In this document: piece after piece, positions 8,282 to 15,171 of the stretch | Numbering within the stretch: position 1 is the first letter of the stretch | Layout of the letters: every line of letters starts with the position of its first letter | NCBI GenBank assembly: GCA_039184865.1 | Contig: JBCDAV010000023.1 | Span: forward strand, 17,867-81,866 | Direction of reading: 5' to 3' | Length of the DNA: 64,000 nucleotides | Origin: Thermohalobaculum sp039184865 | GTDB taxonomy: Bacteria > Pseudomonadota > Alphaproteobacteria > Rhodobacterales > Rhodobacteraceae | The notes under the pieces: generated by a model | What the model saw: the letters and a program-made list of their open reading frames with translations, nothing else | What the model was told of the DNA's origin: nothing | Database searches by the model: none | Program-made: the position numbers and the translations under genes

Positions 8282-9025
8282 GTGCTGCGAATGCTGCTTC
8301 ATGGCGCCTGGATCCTATTCCTCACCTTGCTCACCCAGCTTGGGGGAATCGCGTGGATCATTACCCTGTTCTTCCGACGACGATCATTGGTATTCCTTCT
8401 GAGCTACGCCGTTCTGTCCGCATCGGCGGTCTGGATAGCTCCAATGACGGGTCGCGTGCCATTGCCCTGCACTGGCGAACAGTTGCGCATGCAATCGTGG
8501 ATGTATTGCGTGTTGAACCGACACTATGTCGTGCCGGAGCTAGCAAAAGTACTCGAAGACACGGCGCGTAAGGCCGCCAACCGGCATCCCGGAACAGTCA
8601 CTCTGGTGCTCGACGCTAACTTTCCGTTCATCGACGGCTTCCCCTTGCTGCCACATCTTTCACACGACGATGGCCGTAAGGTTGATTTGGCATTTCACTA
8701 CGCCGATGCGGACGGAGTCTATCTTCCGGGCGAGACGCGTTCGCCTATCGGCTACTTTGCCTTCGAACAAGGGCCGACAGACTGCCCGGACCGGACGCTG
8801 ACGCTGCGCTGGAACCTTGCCTGGTTGCAATCGAGCTTCGACGAACTGCCGCCTGACGTCGTGCGGATGCGTACGGCATTGGCGCTGCTCAATGGCGATC
8901 GTCGTATAGGAAAGATCTTTCTTGAACCGCATTTGGTCCGGTCCTGGGACGTCGAGCATCCAAAGGTTCGCTTCCAAGGTTGCCGGGCCGCGCGTCACGA
9001 CGATCACATCCATATCCAACTCTGA
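8282..9025 (+). CDS. Membrane-anchored LAS-type (MepA/VanY-like) metallopeptidase
   Basis: A 247-residue protein starting at GTG (an in-frame ATG follows three codons later). Two hydrophobic segments occupy residues 5-55, then a periplasmic domain. That domain carries a LAS-type zinc site: HLSHDDGRKVDLAF supplies a His and Asp, and the C-terminal DDHIHIQL supplies the His-x-His. LAS enzymes cut D-amino-acid bonds in peptidoglycan. Penicillin-insensitive endopeptidase or D,D-carboxypeptidase are the best guesses. Base composition is visibly less GC-biased than its neighbours, hinting at a separate origin. It has no obvious link to nucleoside uptake. Confidence 0.65.
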   Translation: MLRMLLHGAWILFLTLLTQLGGIAWIITLFFRRRSLVFLLSYAVLSASAVWIAPMTGRVPLPCTGEQLRMQSWMYCVLNRHYVVPELAKVLEDTARKAANRHPGTVTLVLDANFPFIDGFPLLPHLSHDDGRKVDLAFHYADADGVYLPGETRSPIGYFAFEQGPTDCPDRTLTLRWNLAWLQSSFDELPPDVVRMRTALALLNGDRRIGKIFLEPHLVRSWDVEHPKVRFQGCRAARHDDHIHIQL

Positions 9026-9120
9026 GCAGCCATCTTTTGGAACCTTGCGCCAGTCGGTTGGCTTCTACCCACCGTCGAGACGCATTTTGGGATTAACTGT
9101 TTCCCCGGCCTGTGGTTAAT

Positions 9121-9141
9121 CTGAGGGCAGACAGTCCTCAG
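9121..9141 (+). promoter_or_regulatory. Stem-loop touching the RBS of the BMP-family gene
   Basis: CTGAGG (9121-9126) pairs with CCTCAG (9136-9141) around a 9-base loop. The right arm abuts the GGGAG ribosome-binding site at 9141-9145, so folding could limit translation initiation. Whether it is regulatory is inferred. Confidence 0.3.
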
Positions 9142-9152
9142 GGAGATCTACG

Positions 9153-10157
9153 ATGTTCAAGACCCTCCTCGGCGCGGCCGCCGCCGCCCTGATCGCGACG
9201 ACCTCGGCTCTTGCCGACGGTCACTTCAAGCCCGCCGTCGTCTTCGACATGGGCGGCAAGTTCGACAAGAGCTTCAACGAAGGCGTCTGGAACGGCGTTA
9301 AGAAGTTCATGGACGAGACCGGCGTCGAGGTCATGGAGTTCGAGGTCACCAACGAGACCCAGCGCGAACAGGCGATGCGCCGCATGGTTCAGCGTGGCGC
9401 GACACTGGTTCTGGGGGTCGGTTTCGCGCAAGCCGACGCGATCGCCGCTGTCGCTGCCGACAACCCGGAGGTCCAGTTCTCGATCATCGACGTCTCGTGG
9501 CTCGATGCGCCGAACCTGCGTCAGTACGCTTTCAAGGAGCACGAGGGCTCCTACATGGTCGGCGTCGCTGCGGCGCTCGCTTCCGAGAGCGGCAAGGTCG
9601 GCTTTGTCGGCGGCATGGACATTCCGCTGATCCGCAAGTTCGCCTGCGGCTACGTGCAGGGCGTGAAGTCGGTGAACGCCGATATCGAGGTCTTCCAGAA
9701 CATGACCGGCACGACCCCGACCGCCTGGAACGACCCGGCGAAGGGGTCTGAACTGACGCGCGGGCAGATCGACCGGGGTGCTGACGTGGTCTACCATGCG
9801 GCTGGCGGCACGGGTGCGGGCGTGATCCAGGCGGCAGCGGATGCGGGCAAGCTCGCGATCGGCGTCGATTCGAACCAGAACGGCATGGCGCCGGGCTCGG
9901 TGCTGACGTCGATGCTCAAGCGCGTGGACGTGGCGGCCTATGAGACCATGAAGGACAGCATGGACGGCAACTTCACGGCAGGCGTCAAGATCCTCGGTGC
10001 GGCCGAGGGCGGCGTCGACTGGGCGCTGGACGAGAACAACGCCAAGCTGGTCGATGACGACATGAAGGCCGCCGTAGAGGCCGCCCGCGCCGGTATCGTC
10101 TCGGGCGATATTCAGGTCCACGACTACTTCTCGGACAACGCCTGCCCGGTCTCCTGA
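9153..10157 (+). CDS. BMP-family nucleoside-binding lipoprotein-like protein
   Basis: A 334-residue periplasmic binding protein. The signal peptide runs to about Ala21 (TSALA). There is no lipobox cysteine, so the mature protein is probably soluble, unlike PnrA of spirochaetes. The mature start FKPAVVFDMGGKFDKSFNEGVW is the typical BMP/PnrA opening; the Asp and the FDKSFN segment contact nucleoside ligands in the family. Later motifs GVGFAQADAI, GGMDIPLIRKF and YHAAGGTGAGV also match. It is the first gene of the nucleoside importer, followed by an intercistronic stem-loop and the ATPase gene. The likely ligands are purine or pyrimidine nucleosides. Confidence 0.88.
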   Translation: MFKTLLGAAAAALIATTSALADGHFKPAVVFDMGGKFDKSFNEGVWNGVKKFMDETGVEVMEFEVTNETQREQAMRRMVQRGATLVLGVGFAQADAIAAVAADNPEVQFSIIDVSWLDAPNLRQYAFKEHEGSYMVGVAAALASESGKVGFVGGMDIPLIRKFACGYVQGVKSVNADIEVFQNMTGTTPTAWNDPAKGSELTRGQIDRGADVVYHAAGGTGAGVIQAAADAGKLAIGVDSNQNGMAPGSVLTSMLKRVDVAAYETMKDSMDGNFTAGVKILGAAEGGVDWALDENNAKLVDDDMKAAVEAARAGIVSGDIQVHDYFSDNACPVS

Positions 10158-10180
10158 CCGATTAGCGTCGAGAAACTCAA

Positions 10181-10204
10181 CCGCCCCTCGAAACGGAGGG
10201 GCGG
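10181..10204 (+). terminator. Intercistronic stem-loop between binding protein and ATPase
   Basis: A perfect 9-bp stem, CCGCCCCTC (10181-10189) with GAGGGGCGG (10196-10204), closes a GAAACG loop. No T-run follows. Such structures commonly protect the upstream binding-protein mRNA and lower expression of downstream transporter genes. Confidence 0.55.
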
Positions 10205-10228
10205 CAACCCGAGCGGCGGACCAGCCCG

Positions 10229-11752
10229 ATGACCCCTCCCGCAGTGCGGCTGCAGAAGATCAGCAAGGCGTTCGGCCCGGTGCAGGCGAATGACGCCATC
10301 GATCTCGAGGTCGCGAAAGGGTCGATCCACGGGATCATCGGCGAGAACGGAGCGGGCAAGTCGACGCTCGTCTCGATCCTCTACGGGTTCTACACAGCCG
10401 ACAGCGGGACCATCGAGATCGATGGAGCCGAGGCTCAGATCGACGGGCCGTCGGACGCCATCGCGCGTGGCATCGGCATGGTTCATCAGCACTTCATGCT
10501 CGTGCCGACCTTCACGGTGCTCGAGAACGTGATGCTCGGCTCCGAGGGCGGGGCGCTGTTGAAGACCGGCGCCGTGGCCATGCGGACCGAGCTTCTCAGG
10601 CTCGAGGAGCAATACGGTCTGCAGGTCGATCCGGACGCCCGCGTCGGTGATCTGCCTGTCGGCTCGCAGCAGCGGGTCGAGATCCTGAAAGCGCTGCTGC
10701 GTGGCGCGCGCATCCTGATCCTGGACGAGCCGACCGGCGTGCTGACCCCGGACGAGACGGACCGGCTGTTCGAGATCCTGCGCTCGCTGCGCGATGCCGG
10801 GACGACGATCCTGCTGATCACGCACAAGCTGCGCGAGATCATGGAGGTTTGCGATGCGGTCTCGGTGATGCGGCGCGGCAAGATGGTCGGTCACCGGGTT
10901 CCGTCGGAAAGCAGCCGCGAGGATCTTGCCGAGCTGATGGTTGGCCGCAAGGTGCTGCTGGAGGCGCATCGCAGCGACGTCTCTGCCGGTGACGTCGCCA
11001 TGAAGGCCGATGGCTTGAGCTGGCGCGATGCGGGCGGTGCACCGCGCCTGACCGACGTGTCGCTGGAGTTGCGCGCAGGCGAAATCCTCGGCGTGGCCGG
11101 GGTTTCGGGGAACGGTCAGTCGGAATTGCTCGAGGTGCTCTCCGGGATCGCACCGGTGCAGCGTGGTACCATCGACCTGATGGGCCATCGGATCGACCGC
11201 AGTCACCCGTGCCCGCCTGCACGGATGCGCGAATTCGGGCTCGCGCACGTCCCCGAGGACCGGCACCGGCGTGGCCTGATCCTGCCGTTCGAGGCGCGCG
11301 AGAACGCGGTGCTGGGCTATCACGATGGTCCGCAGGCGGGGCAGGGCCGCTTTACCGACCCCAAGGCAATGGAGGCGCTGACCGAGGCGCTGATGGGCAG
11401 GTTCGACGTGCGACCGCCCGATCCCCGTCTGGCGGCCAAGGGGTTTTCCGGCGGCAACCAGCAGAAGATCGTCATTGCCCGCGAGATCGAGGCGGCACCA
11501 AAGGTGCTGCTGATCGGTCAGCCCACCCGCGGGGTCGACATCGGTGCGATCGAGTTCATCCACTCGCAGATCGTCGCCCTCAAGGAACAGGGCTGCGCCG
11601 TCTTGCTGGTCTCGGTCGAACTCGACGAGATCCTGGCGCTGAGCGATCGGATCATGGTCATGAACGCGGGCCGGGTCGTGGGTACTGTTGCACGCAGCGA
11701 TGCCGATCACCGCAAGCTCGGGCTGATGATGACGGGCGAGGTCGCGGCGTGA
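10229..11752 (+). CDS. Nucleoside ABC transporter, double ATP-binding protein
   Basis: A 507-residue ATPase with two ABC domains in tandem, the form used by BMP-type (NupO/YufO-like) and sugar importers. The N-terminal domain has Walker A GENGAGKST and Walker B ILILDEPTGVLTP. The signature is degenerate (LPVGSQQRVEILKAL), as usual for this class. The second domain begins near residue 260. Its Walker A is degenerate (GVSGNGQSE), and it has a good signature FSGGNQQKIVIARE and a modified Walker B (LLIGQPTRGVDIG). This asymmetry is normal in the family. Its stop is shared with the GTG of the next gene. Confidence 0.9.
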   Translation: MTPPAVRLQKISKAFGPVQANDAIDLEVAKGSIHGIIGENGAGKSTLVSILYGFYTADSGTIEIDGAEAQIDGPSDAIARGIGMVHQHFMLVPTFTVLENVMLGSEGGALLKTGAVAMRTELLRLEEQYGLQVDPDARVGDLPVGSQQRVEILKALLRGARILILDEPTGVLTPDETDRLFEILRSLRDAGTTILLITHKLREIMEVCDAVSVMRRGKMVGHRVPSESSREDLAELMVGRKVLLEAHRSDVSAGDVAMKADGLSWRDAGGAPRLTDVSLELRAGEILGVAGVSGNGQSELLEVLSGIAPVQRGTIDLMGHRIDRSHPCPPARMREFGLAHVPEDRHRRGLILPFEARENAVLGYHDGPQAGQGRFTDPKAMEALTEALMGRFDVRPPDPRLAAKGFSGGNQQKIVIAREIEAAPKVLLIGQPTRGVDIGAIEFIHSQIVALKEQGCAVLLVSVELDEILALSDRIMVMNAGRVVGTVARSDADHRKLGLMMTGEVAA

Positions 11753-12300
11753 TCCCGCACGAGGTTCCGGCGCCAGGTCCCGCCGCCGATTTCGCACATG
11801 CGCTGGCACGACATCTGCCCGTTCTCGAAACCGAGCGATTGCGGCTTCGCGCGCCGCGTCTGGAAGACTTTCCGGCATGGGCCGAGATCCTCTGCGGTCC
11901 AGCGGGCCCCTATCTCGGCGGACCGTTCACGCGCGACGAGGCCTTCACCGAGTTCACCGCGAACGTCGGCTTGTGGCTGCTGCGGGGATACGGGACCTGG
12001 GCGGTCGAGACGCAGGACGAGGCCTTGCTCGGTTTCGTTCTGCTGGGATTCGAGGCGGGCGATCGCGAGCCCGAACTCGGTTTCCTGTTCACTCCAGCCG
12101 CCGAGGGCCAGGGCTTTGCCTACGAGGCGGCGGTCGCGGCACGCGACCATGCCGTGCAGGTGCTCAGGCTGCCCGGGCTCGTCAGTTATACCGATCCCGA
12201 GAACGCCCGTGCGAACCGTCTCGCCGAACGGCTCGGTGCGCGGCGCGAAGAGGACTTCGATGGCGCCCATGTCTGGCGTCATGCCGGAGGCCGGGCATGA
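11749..12300 (+). CDS. GNAT-family N-acetyltransferase inside the nucleoside importer operon
   Basis: A 183-residue protein starting at GTG in a GTGA overlap with the ATPase gene and ending in an ATGA overlap with the permease gene. It belongs to the RimJ/RimL-like (Acetyltransf_3) branch: LETERLRLRAPRLEDF at residues 20-35, GFVLLGFEAGDREPELGFLF in the middle, and the acetyl-CoA region GQGFAYEAAVAARDHA. The tail SYTDPENARANRLAERLGA is the classical C-terminal signature. Double overlap means it is an integral operon member. Its substrate, perhaps an amino-sugar or amino-nucleoside, is unknown. Confidence 0.85.
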   Translation: MIPHEVPAPGPAADFAHALARHLPVLETERLRLRAPRLEDFPAWAEILCGPAGPYLGGPFTRDEAFTEFTANVGLWLLRGYGTWAVETQDEALLGFVLLGFEAGDREPELGFLFTPAAEGQGFAYEAAVAARDHAVQVLRLPGLVSYTDPENARANRLAERLGARREEDFDGAHVWRHAGGRA

Positions 12301-13394
12301 ACCAGCTTCCGCGATGGGCTGAAATCGGGCTGATCCCGCTGATCAACCTGACGCTGGCGCTGCTTGTGTCCGGTCTGGTGATCGCGCTGATCGGCGAAGA
12401 CCCCATCCGGGCACTCGACGTGATGATCCAGGGCGCTTTCGTCTATCCCGGCTCGCTCGGGTACACGCTCTACTACACGACGAATTTCATCTTCACGGGG
12501 CTTGCGGTTGCCGTCGCCTTCCACGCGATGCTGTTCAACATCGGCGGTGAGGGGCAGGCGATGCTCGGCGGGCTGGGTGTTGCTCTCGTCTGCATCGCGC
12601 TCGATCCGTATCTTCCGGGCGTCATCGTGATCCTGGCGGCGATCGGCGGTGCGGCGGCGTTCGGCGCAGCCTGGGCCTTCATTCCCGGCTGGCTGCAGGC
12701 CTATCGCGGCAGCCACATCGTGATCACGACGATCATGTTCAACTTCATCGCCTCGGGGCTTCTCGTCTGGCTGCTGTCGGGGATCATGATGAGCTCGGGT
12801 CAGGGCTCGCCGCAGACCCGGCAGTTTGCGCCCGAAGCGTGGATGCCGAAGGTGCACGAGGTCCTGAACGGCGTTGGTATCAAGGCGGCGAACTCGCCGT
12901 TGAACCTGTCGTTCGTGCTGGCACTGATTGCCTGCGTCGCTGTCTGGGTGCTGATCTGGCGCACGAAGTTCGGCTACGCGCTGCGGGCCATGGGGCATTC
13001 CGAGCCCGCTGCCGCCTATGCCGGTATCCCGGTCCGGCGAATGATCGTGATCGCCATGGCGATTTCCGGTGCGCTGGCGGGCTGCATGGCGCTGAACGAG
13101 ATCCTGGGCGTACAGCACAAGCTCGTGCTGAATTTCTCGGCCGGGTACGGCTTCACGGGGATCGCCGTGGCCCTGATGGGTCGAAACCATCCGGTCGGCA
13201 TCGTGCTGGCGAGCCTGCTGTTCGGGGCGCTGTTTCAGGGCGGCGCAGAGCTGGACTTCGAGTTCAAGTCGATCACGCGTGAGATGGTCTTGGTCATCCA
13301 GGGCCTGATCATCCTGTTCTCCGGTGCGCTGGCGTACATGTTCACGCCGTGGCTGGCGCGGAGACTGGTGCGTCGGAGGCTGGCGGATGCTTGA
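12297..13394 (+). CDS. Nucleoside ABC transporter permease 1 (NupP/YufP-like)
   Basis: A 365-residue inner-membrane protein with about nine or ten hydrophobic segments. The AMLFNIGGEGQAMLGGLG stretch near residue 80, GSHIVITTIMFNFIASGL and the coupling loop RTKFGYALRAMGHSEPAAAYAGI are typical of the BPD_transp_2 permeases paired with BMP proteins. The end GFTGIAVALMGRNHPVGIV is also conserved. It overlaps the GNAT gene by 4 bp. Its stop codon lies inside the first copy of a 13-bp direct repeat. The second copy, 226 bp downstream, contains the start of permease 2. Confidence 0.88.
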   Translation: MNQLPRWAEIGLIPLINLTLALLVSGLVIALIGEDPIRALDVMIQGAFVYPGSLGYTLYYTTNFIFTGLAVAVAFHAMLFNIGGEGQAMLGGLGVALVCIALDPYLPGVIVILAAIGGAAAFGAAWAFIPGWLQAYRGSHIVITTIMFNFIASGLLVWLLSGIMMSSGQGSPQTRQFAPEAWMPKVHEVLNGVGIKAANSPLNLSFVLALIACVAVWVLIWRTKFGYALRAMGHSEPAAAYAGIPVRRMIVIAMAISGALAGCMALNEILGVQHKLVLNFSAGYGFTGIAVALMGRNHPVGIVLASLLFGALFQGGAELDFEFKSITREMVLVIQGLIILFSGALAYMFTPWLARRLVRRRLADA

Positions 13395-13398
13395 GACC
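13386..13398 (+). repeat. Left copy of 13-bp direct repeat GATGCTTGAGACC
   Basis: This copy holds the permease 1 stop codon (TGA at 13392-13394). The identical copy at 13612-13624 holds the permease 2 start ATG. Bases just outside the repeat differ (G versus C before, G versus T after), so the identity is exactly 13 bp, as expected for a target-site duplication. Confidence 0.8.
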
Positions 13399-13611
13399 GG
13401 CAGAGACGCAGTTCGGACGAGGCACAGGCATACGCCTGAGGCCGTAGCCAGAGACCGGTCGGGCGTACAGCGCCCGTCGCCATCAGCGGGTCCAACGAGG
13501 CTCGCTTTCTGGCAGGCGTCGAAAGACTATCACGTAGCCACCCTGCATGATGATCCTTCGTTCTCTTGTATGAACCGGCCAAGGCGCGTCGCCTTGCGGC
13601 GGAACGGTTGC
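13399..13611. mobile_element. 213-bp structured insertion between the two permease genes
   Basis: The segment lies between two identical 13-bp repeats and separates genes that would otherwise overlap (ATGCTTGA). It contains three strong hairpins: CAGGC/GCCTG around ATAC, CGGGCG/CGCCCG around TACAG, and AAGGCG/CGCCTT around CGT. It carries no transposase. On the minus strand a 21-codon ORF (MQGGYVIVFRRL...) has a purine-rich sequence upstream, but its reality is doubtful. Terminal inverted repeats are not clear. A non-autonomous MITE- or REP-like element is the best reading. Confidence 0.6.
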
Positions 13612-13624
13612 GATGCTTGAGACC
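13612..13624 (+). repeat. Right copy of 13-bp direct repeat GATGCTTGAGACC
   Basis: Identical to 13386-13398. It contains the start of permease 2 (ATG at 13613, reading M-L-E-T). Removing one copy and the insert would restore a normal ATG...TGA translational overlap. Confidence 0.8.
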
Positions 13625-14587
13625 TGGGTCGATATCCTCCGCATTCTCGACGGGACGCTGCGTCTGGCGACACCTCTGATCCTGTGCGCGATGGCGGGGC
13701 TGGTGTCCGAACGGTCTGGCGTCATCGATATCGGGCTTGAAGGGAAGCTGCTGATCGGGGCCTTCGCTGCGGCGACCATCGCCGTTCTGACCGGCTCGCC
13801 TTGGCTCGGCCTGTTGGCGGCGATCGCGGCCTCGATGATGTTCTCGCTGATCCACGGCTTTGCCTGCATCACCCATCGCGGCGAGCAGATCATTTCCGGC
13901 GTCGCGGTGAACATCCTGGCGTCTGGTCTGACGGTTGTCATCGGCATTGCGCTTTTTCGTCAGGGCGGGCAGACGCCGGCCTTGCCGCGGGACGGGCGCT
14001 TCCGGCCGATCGACTGGCCGCTGACCGAGACGTTGGGAGATATTCCCGTCCTGGGGCCGCTCTACGCCGAGTTGATCTCGGGTCACAACGTGCTGGTCTA
14101 CGTGGCTTTGGCGATGGTCGTTCTGGTGTGGTGGATGCTGTTCCGCACGACCTTCGGTTTGCGATTGAGAGCGGTTGGCGAGGCTCCTGCTGCGGTCGAC
14201 TCCGCAGGGGTCTCGGTGACGTGGTTGCGTTATCGCGGCGTACTGATCGCGGGAGCATTGTGCGGCATTGCCGGAGCATACCTGTCAATTGCGCACGGAG
14301 CCGGGTTTGTACGCGAGATGTCCGCAGGCAAGGGCTTCATCGCGCTGGCGGCGATGATCCTTGGAAACTGGCGGCCCGGGATTGCGCTACTGGCATGCTT
14401 GTTGTTCGGGTTTCTCGAGACGATCACGCCGCGTCTGCAGGGGCTGGAACTGCCGTTGATCGGCGAAGCTCCGACAGCACTGATCCCGGTGCTGCCATAT
14501 ATCTTCACGGTCATCCTGCTGGCCGGGTTCTTCGGGCGGGCGATCCCGCCGCGCGCGCTGGGGACGCCCTATGTCAAGGAGCACTGA
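13613..14587 (+). CDS. Nucleoside ABC transporter permease 2 (NupQ/YufQ-like)
   Basis: A 324-residue inner-membrane protein with about eight hydrophobic segments, the second channel subunit of the BMP-type importer. Hallmarks are ATPLILCAMAGLVSERSGVIDIGLEG near the N-terminus, GEQIISGVAVNILASGLT, the coupling loop RTTFGLRLRAVGEAPAAVDSAGV, and the late FIALAAMILGNWRPG segment. The start codon falls in the right copy of the 13-bp repeat. Ribosome binding now depends on the end of the inserted element (GGCGGAACGG), not on coupling to permease 1. A second structured spacer separates it from the deaminase gene. Confidence 0.88.
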   Translation: MLETWVDILRILDGTLRLATPLILCAMAGLVSERSGVIDIGLEGKLLIGAFAAATIAVLTGSPWLGLLAAIAASMMFSLIHGFACITHRGEQIISGVAVNILASGLTVVIGIALFRQGGQTPALPRDGRFRPIDWPLTETLGDIPVLGPLYAELISGHNVLVYVALAMVVLVWWMLFRTTFGLRLRAVGEAPAAVDSAGVSVTWLRYRGVLIAGALCGIAGAYLSIAHGAGFVREMSAGKGFIALAAMILGNWRPGIALLACLLFGFLETITPRLQGLELPLIGEAPTALIPVLPYIFTVILLAGFFGRAIPPRALGTPYVKEH

Positions 14588-14611
14588 ACGGTTGCCAAAC
14601 CGGGTGCTGAA

Positions 14612-14737
14612 GGCGCGCCCGAGCCTGGGAGGGCGGACTCTGTGTTCTTCGGTAACTTCGTTCATTGAAGCATCCACTCGGGTCGTTCCACTCGACTTGC
14701 TGCCATGCGCCCTCCCGTGGGGAGGGTCGGGCGCGCC
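14612..14737. repeat. 126-bp palindromic intergenic element
   Basis: The outer arms GGCGCGCCCGA (14612-14622) and TCGGGCGCGCC (14727-14737) are perfect reverse complements. An inner pair, GGGAGGGCG (14627-14635) and CGCCCTCCC (14708-14716), extends the fold, and CCTCCC/GGGAGG forms a local hairpin at 14711-14725. There is no gene inside. The structure suggests a MITE/REP-type element in the gap between permease 2 and the deaminase gene. Confidence 0.55.
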
Positions 14738-14769
14738 CGCTGCGCGGGCAGAATTGCGTTGATCTCGAT

Positions 14770-15171
14770 ATGAAGCCGGTGGAGGAACTCATCGCCGCCG
14801 CCATAGCGGTCCGTAGCCAGGCCTATGCGCCCTATTCGAGCCATCCGGTCGGCGCTGCAATTCTCGACGAGACAGGCGAAATCCACGCCGCCTGCAATGT
14901 CGAGAACGCGGCCTTTCCGCAGGGGAACTGCGCGGAGGCCGGTGCGATCTCGGCCATGATCTCCGCCGGAGGCCGTCGGATCGTTGCCATTGCCGTCGCC
15001 GGACCGGGGGATCACCTTTGCACCCCGTGCGGCGGATGCCGTCAGCGCATCCGCGAGTTCGCCGCGCCGGATACGCCGATCCTGATCGCAGGGCGGGACG
15101 CTCTGCTCGCCAGCTTCACGCTGGGCGAACTGTTGCCAGAATCCTTCGGGCCGGACAACTTGAGCGAATGA
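14770..15171 (+). CDS. cdd: Cytidine deaminase
   Basis: A 133-residue enzyme that would convert cytidine and deoxycytidine to uridine forms. The zinc site is complete: CNVENAAFPQGNCAEAGAI contains the active-site Cys-Ala-Glu, and TPCGGCRQ supplies the other two cysteines. YAPYSSHPVGAAI near residue 20 is the family's substrate loop. It sits downstream of the nucleoside importer and ends in a 4-bp ATGA overlap with the reductive dehalogenase-like gene, so the two products are translationally coupled. Confidence 0.93.
   Translation: MKPVEELIAAAIAVRSQAYAPYSSHPVGAAILDETGEIHAACNVENAAFPQGNCAEAGAISAMISAGGRRIVAIAVAGPGDHLCTPCGGCRQRIREFAAPDTPILIAGRDALLASFTLGELLPESFGPDNLSE

Noticed and set aside
10124..11878. 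584-codon minus-strand ORF
   Set aside because: Antisense to the double ATPase gene; composition is typical of a shadow.
13483..13560. Small minus-strand ORF in the 213-bp insert
   Set aside because: A 21-codon frame with a fair ribosome-binding site, but it is too short and unsupported to call a gene.
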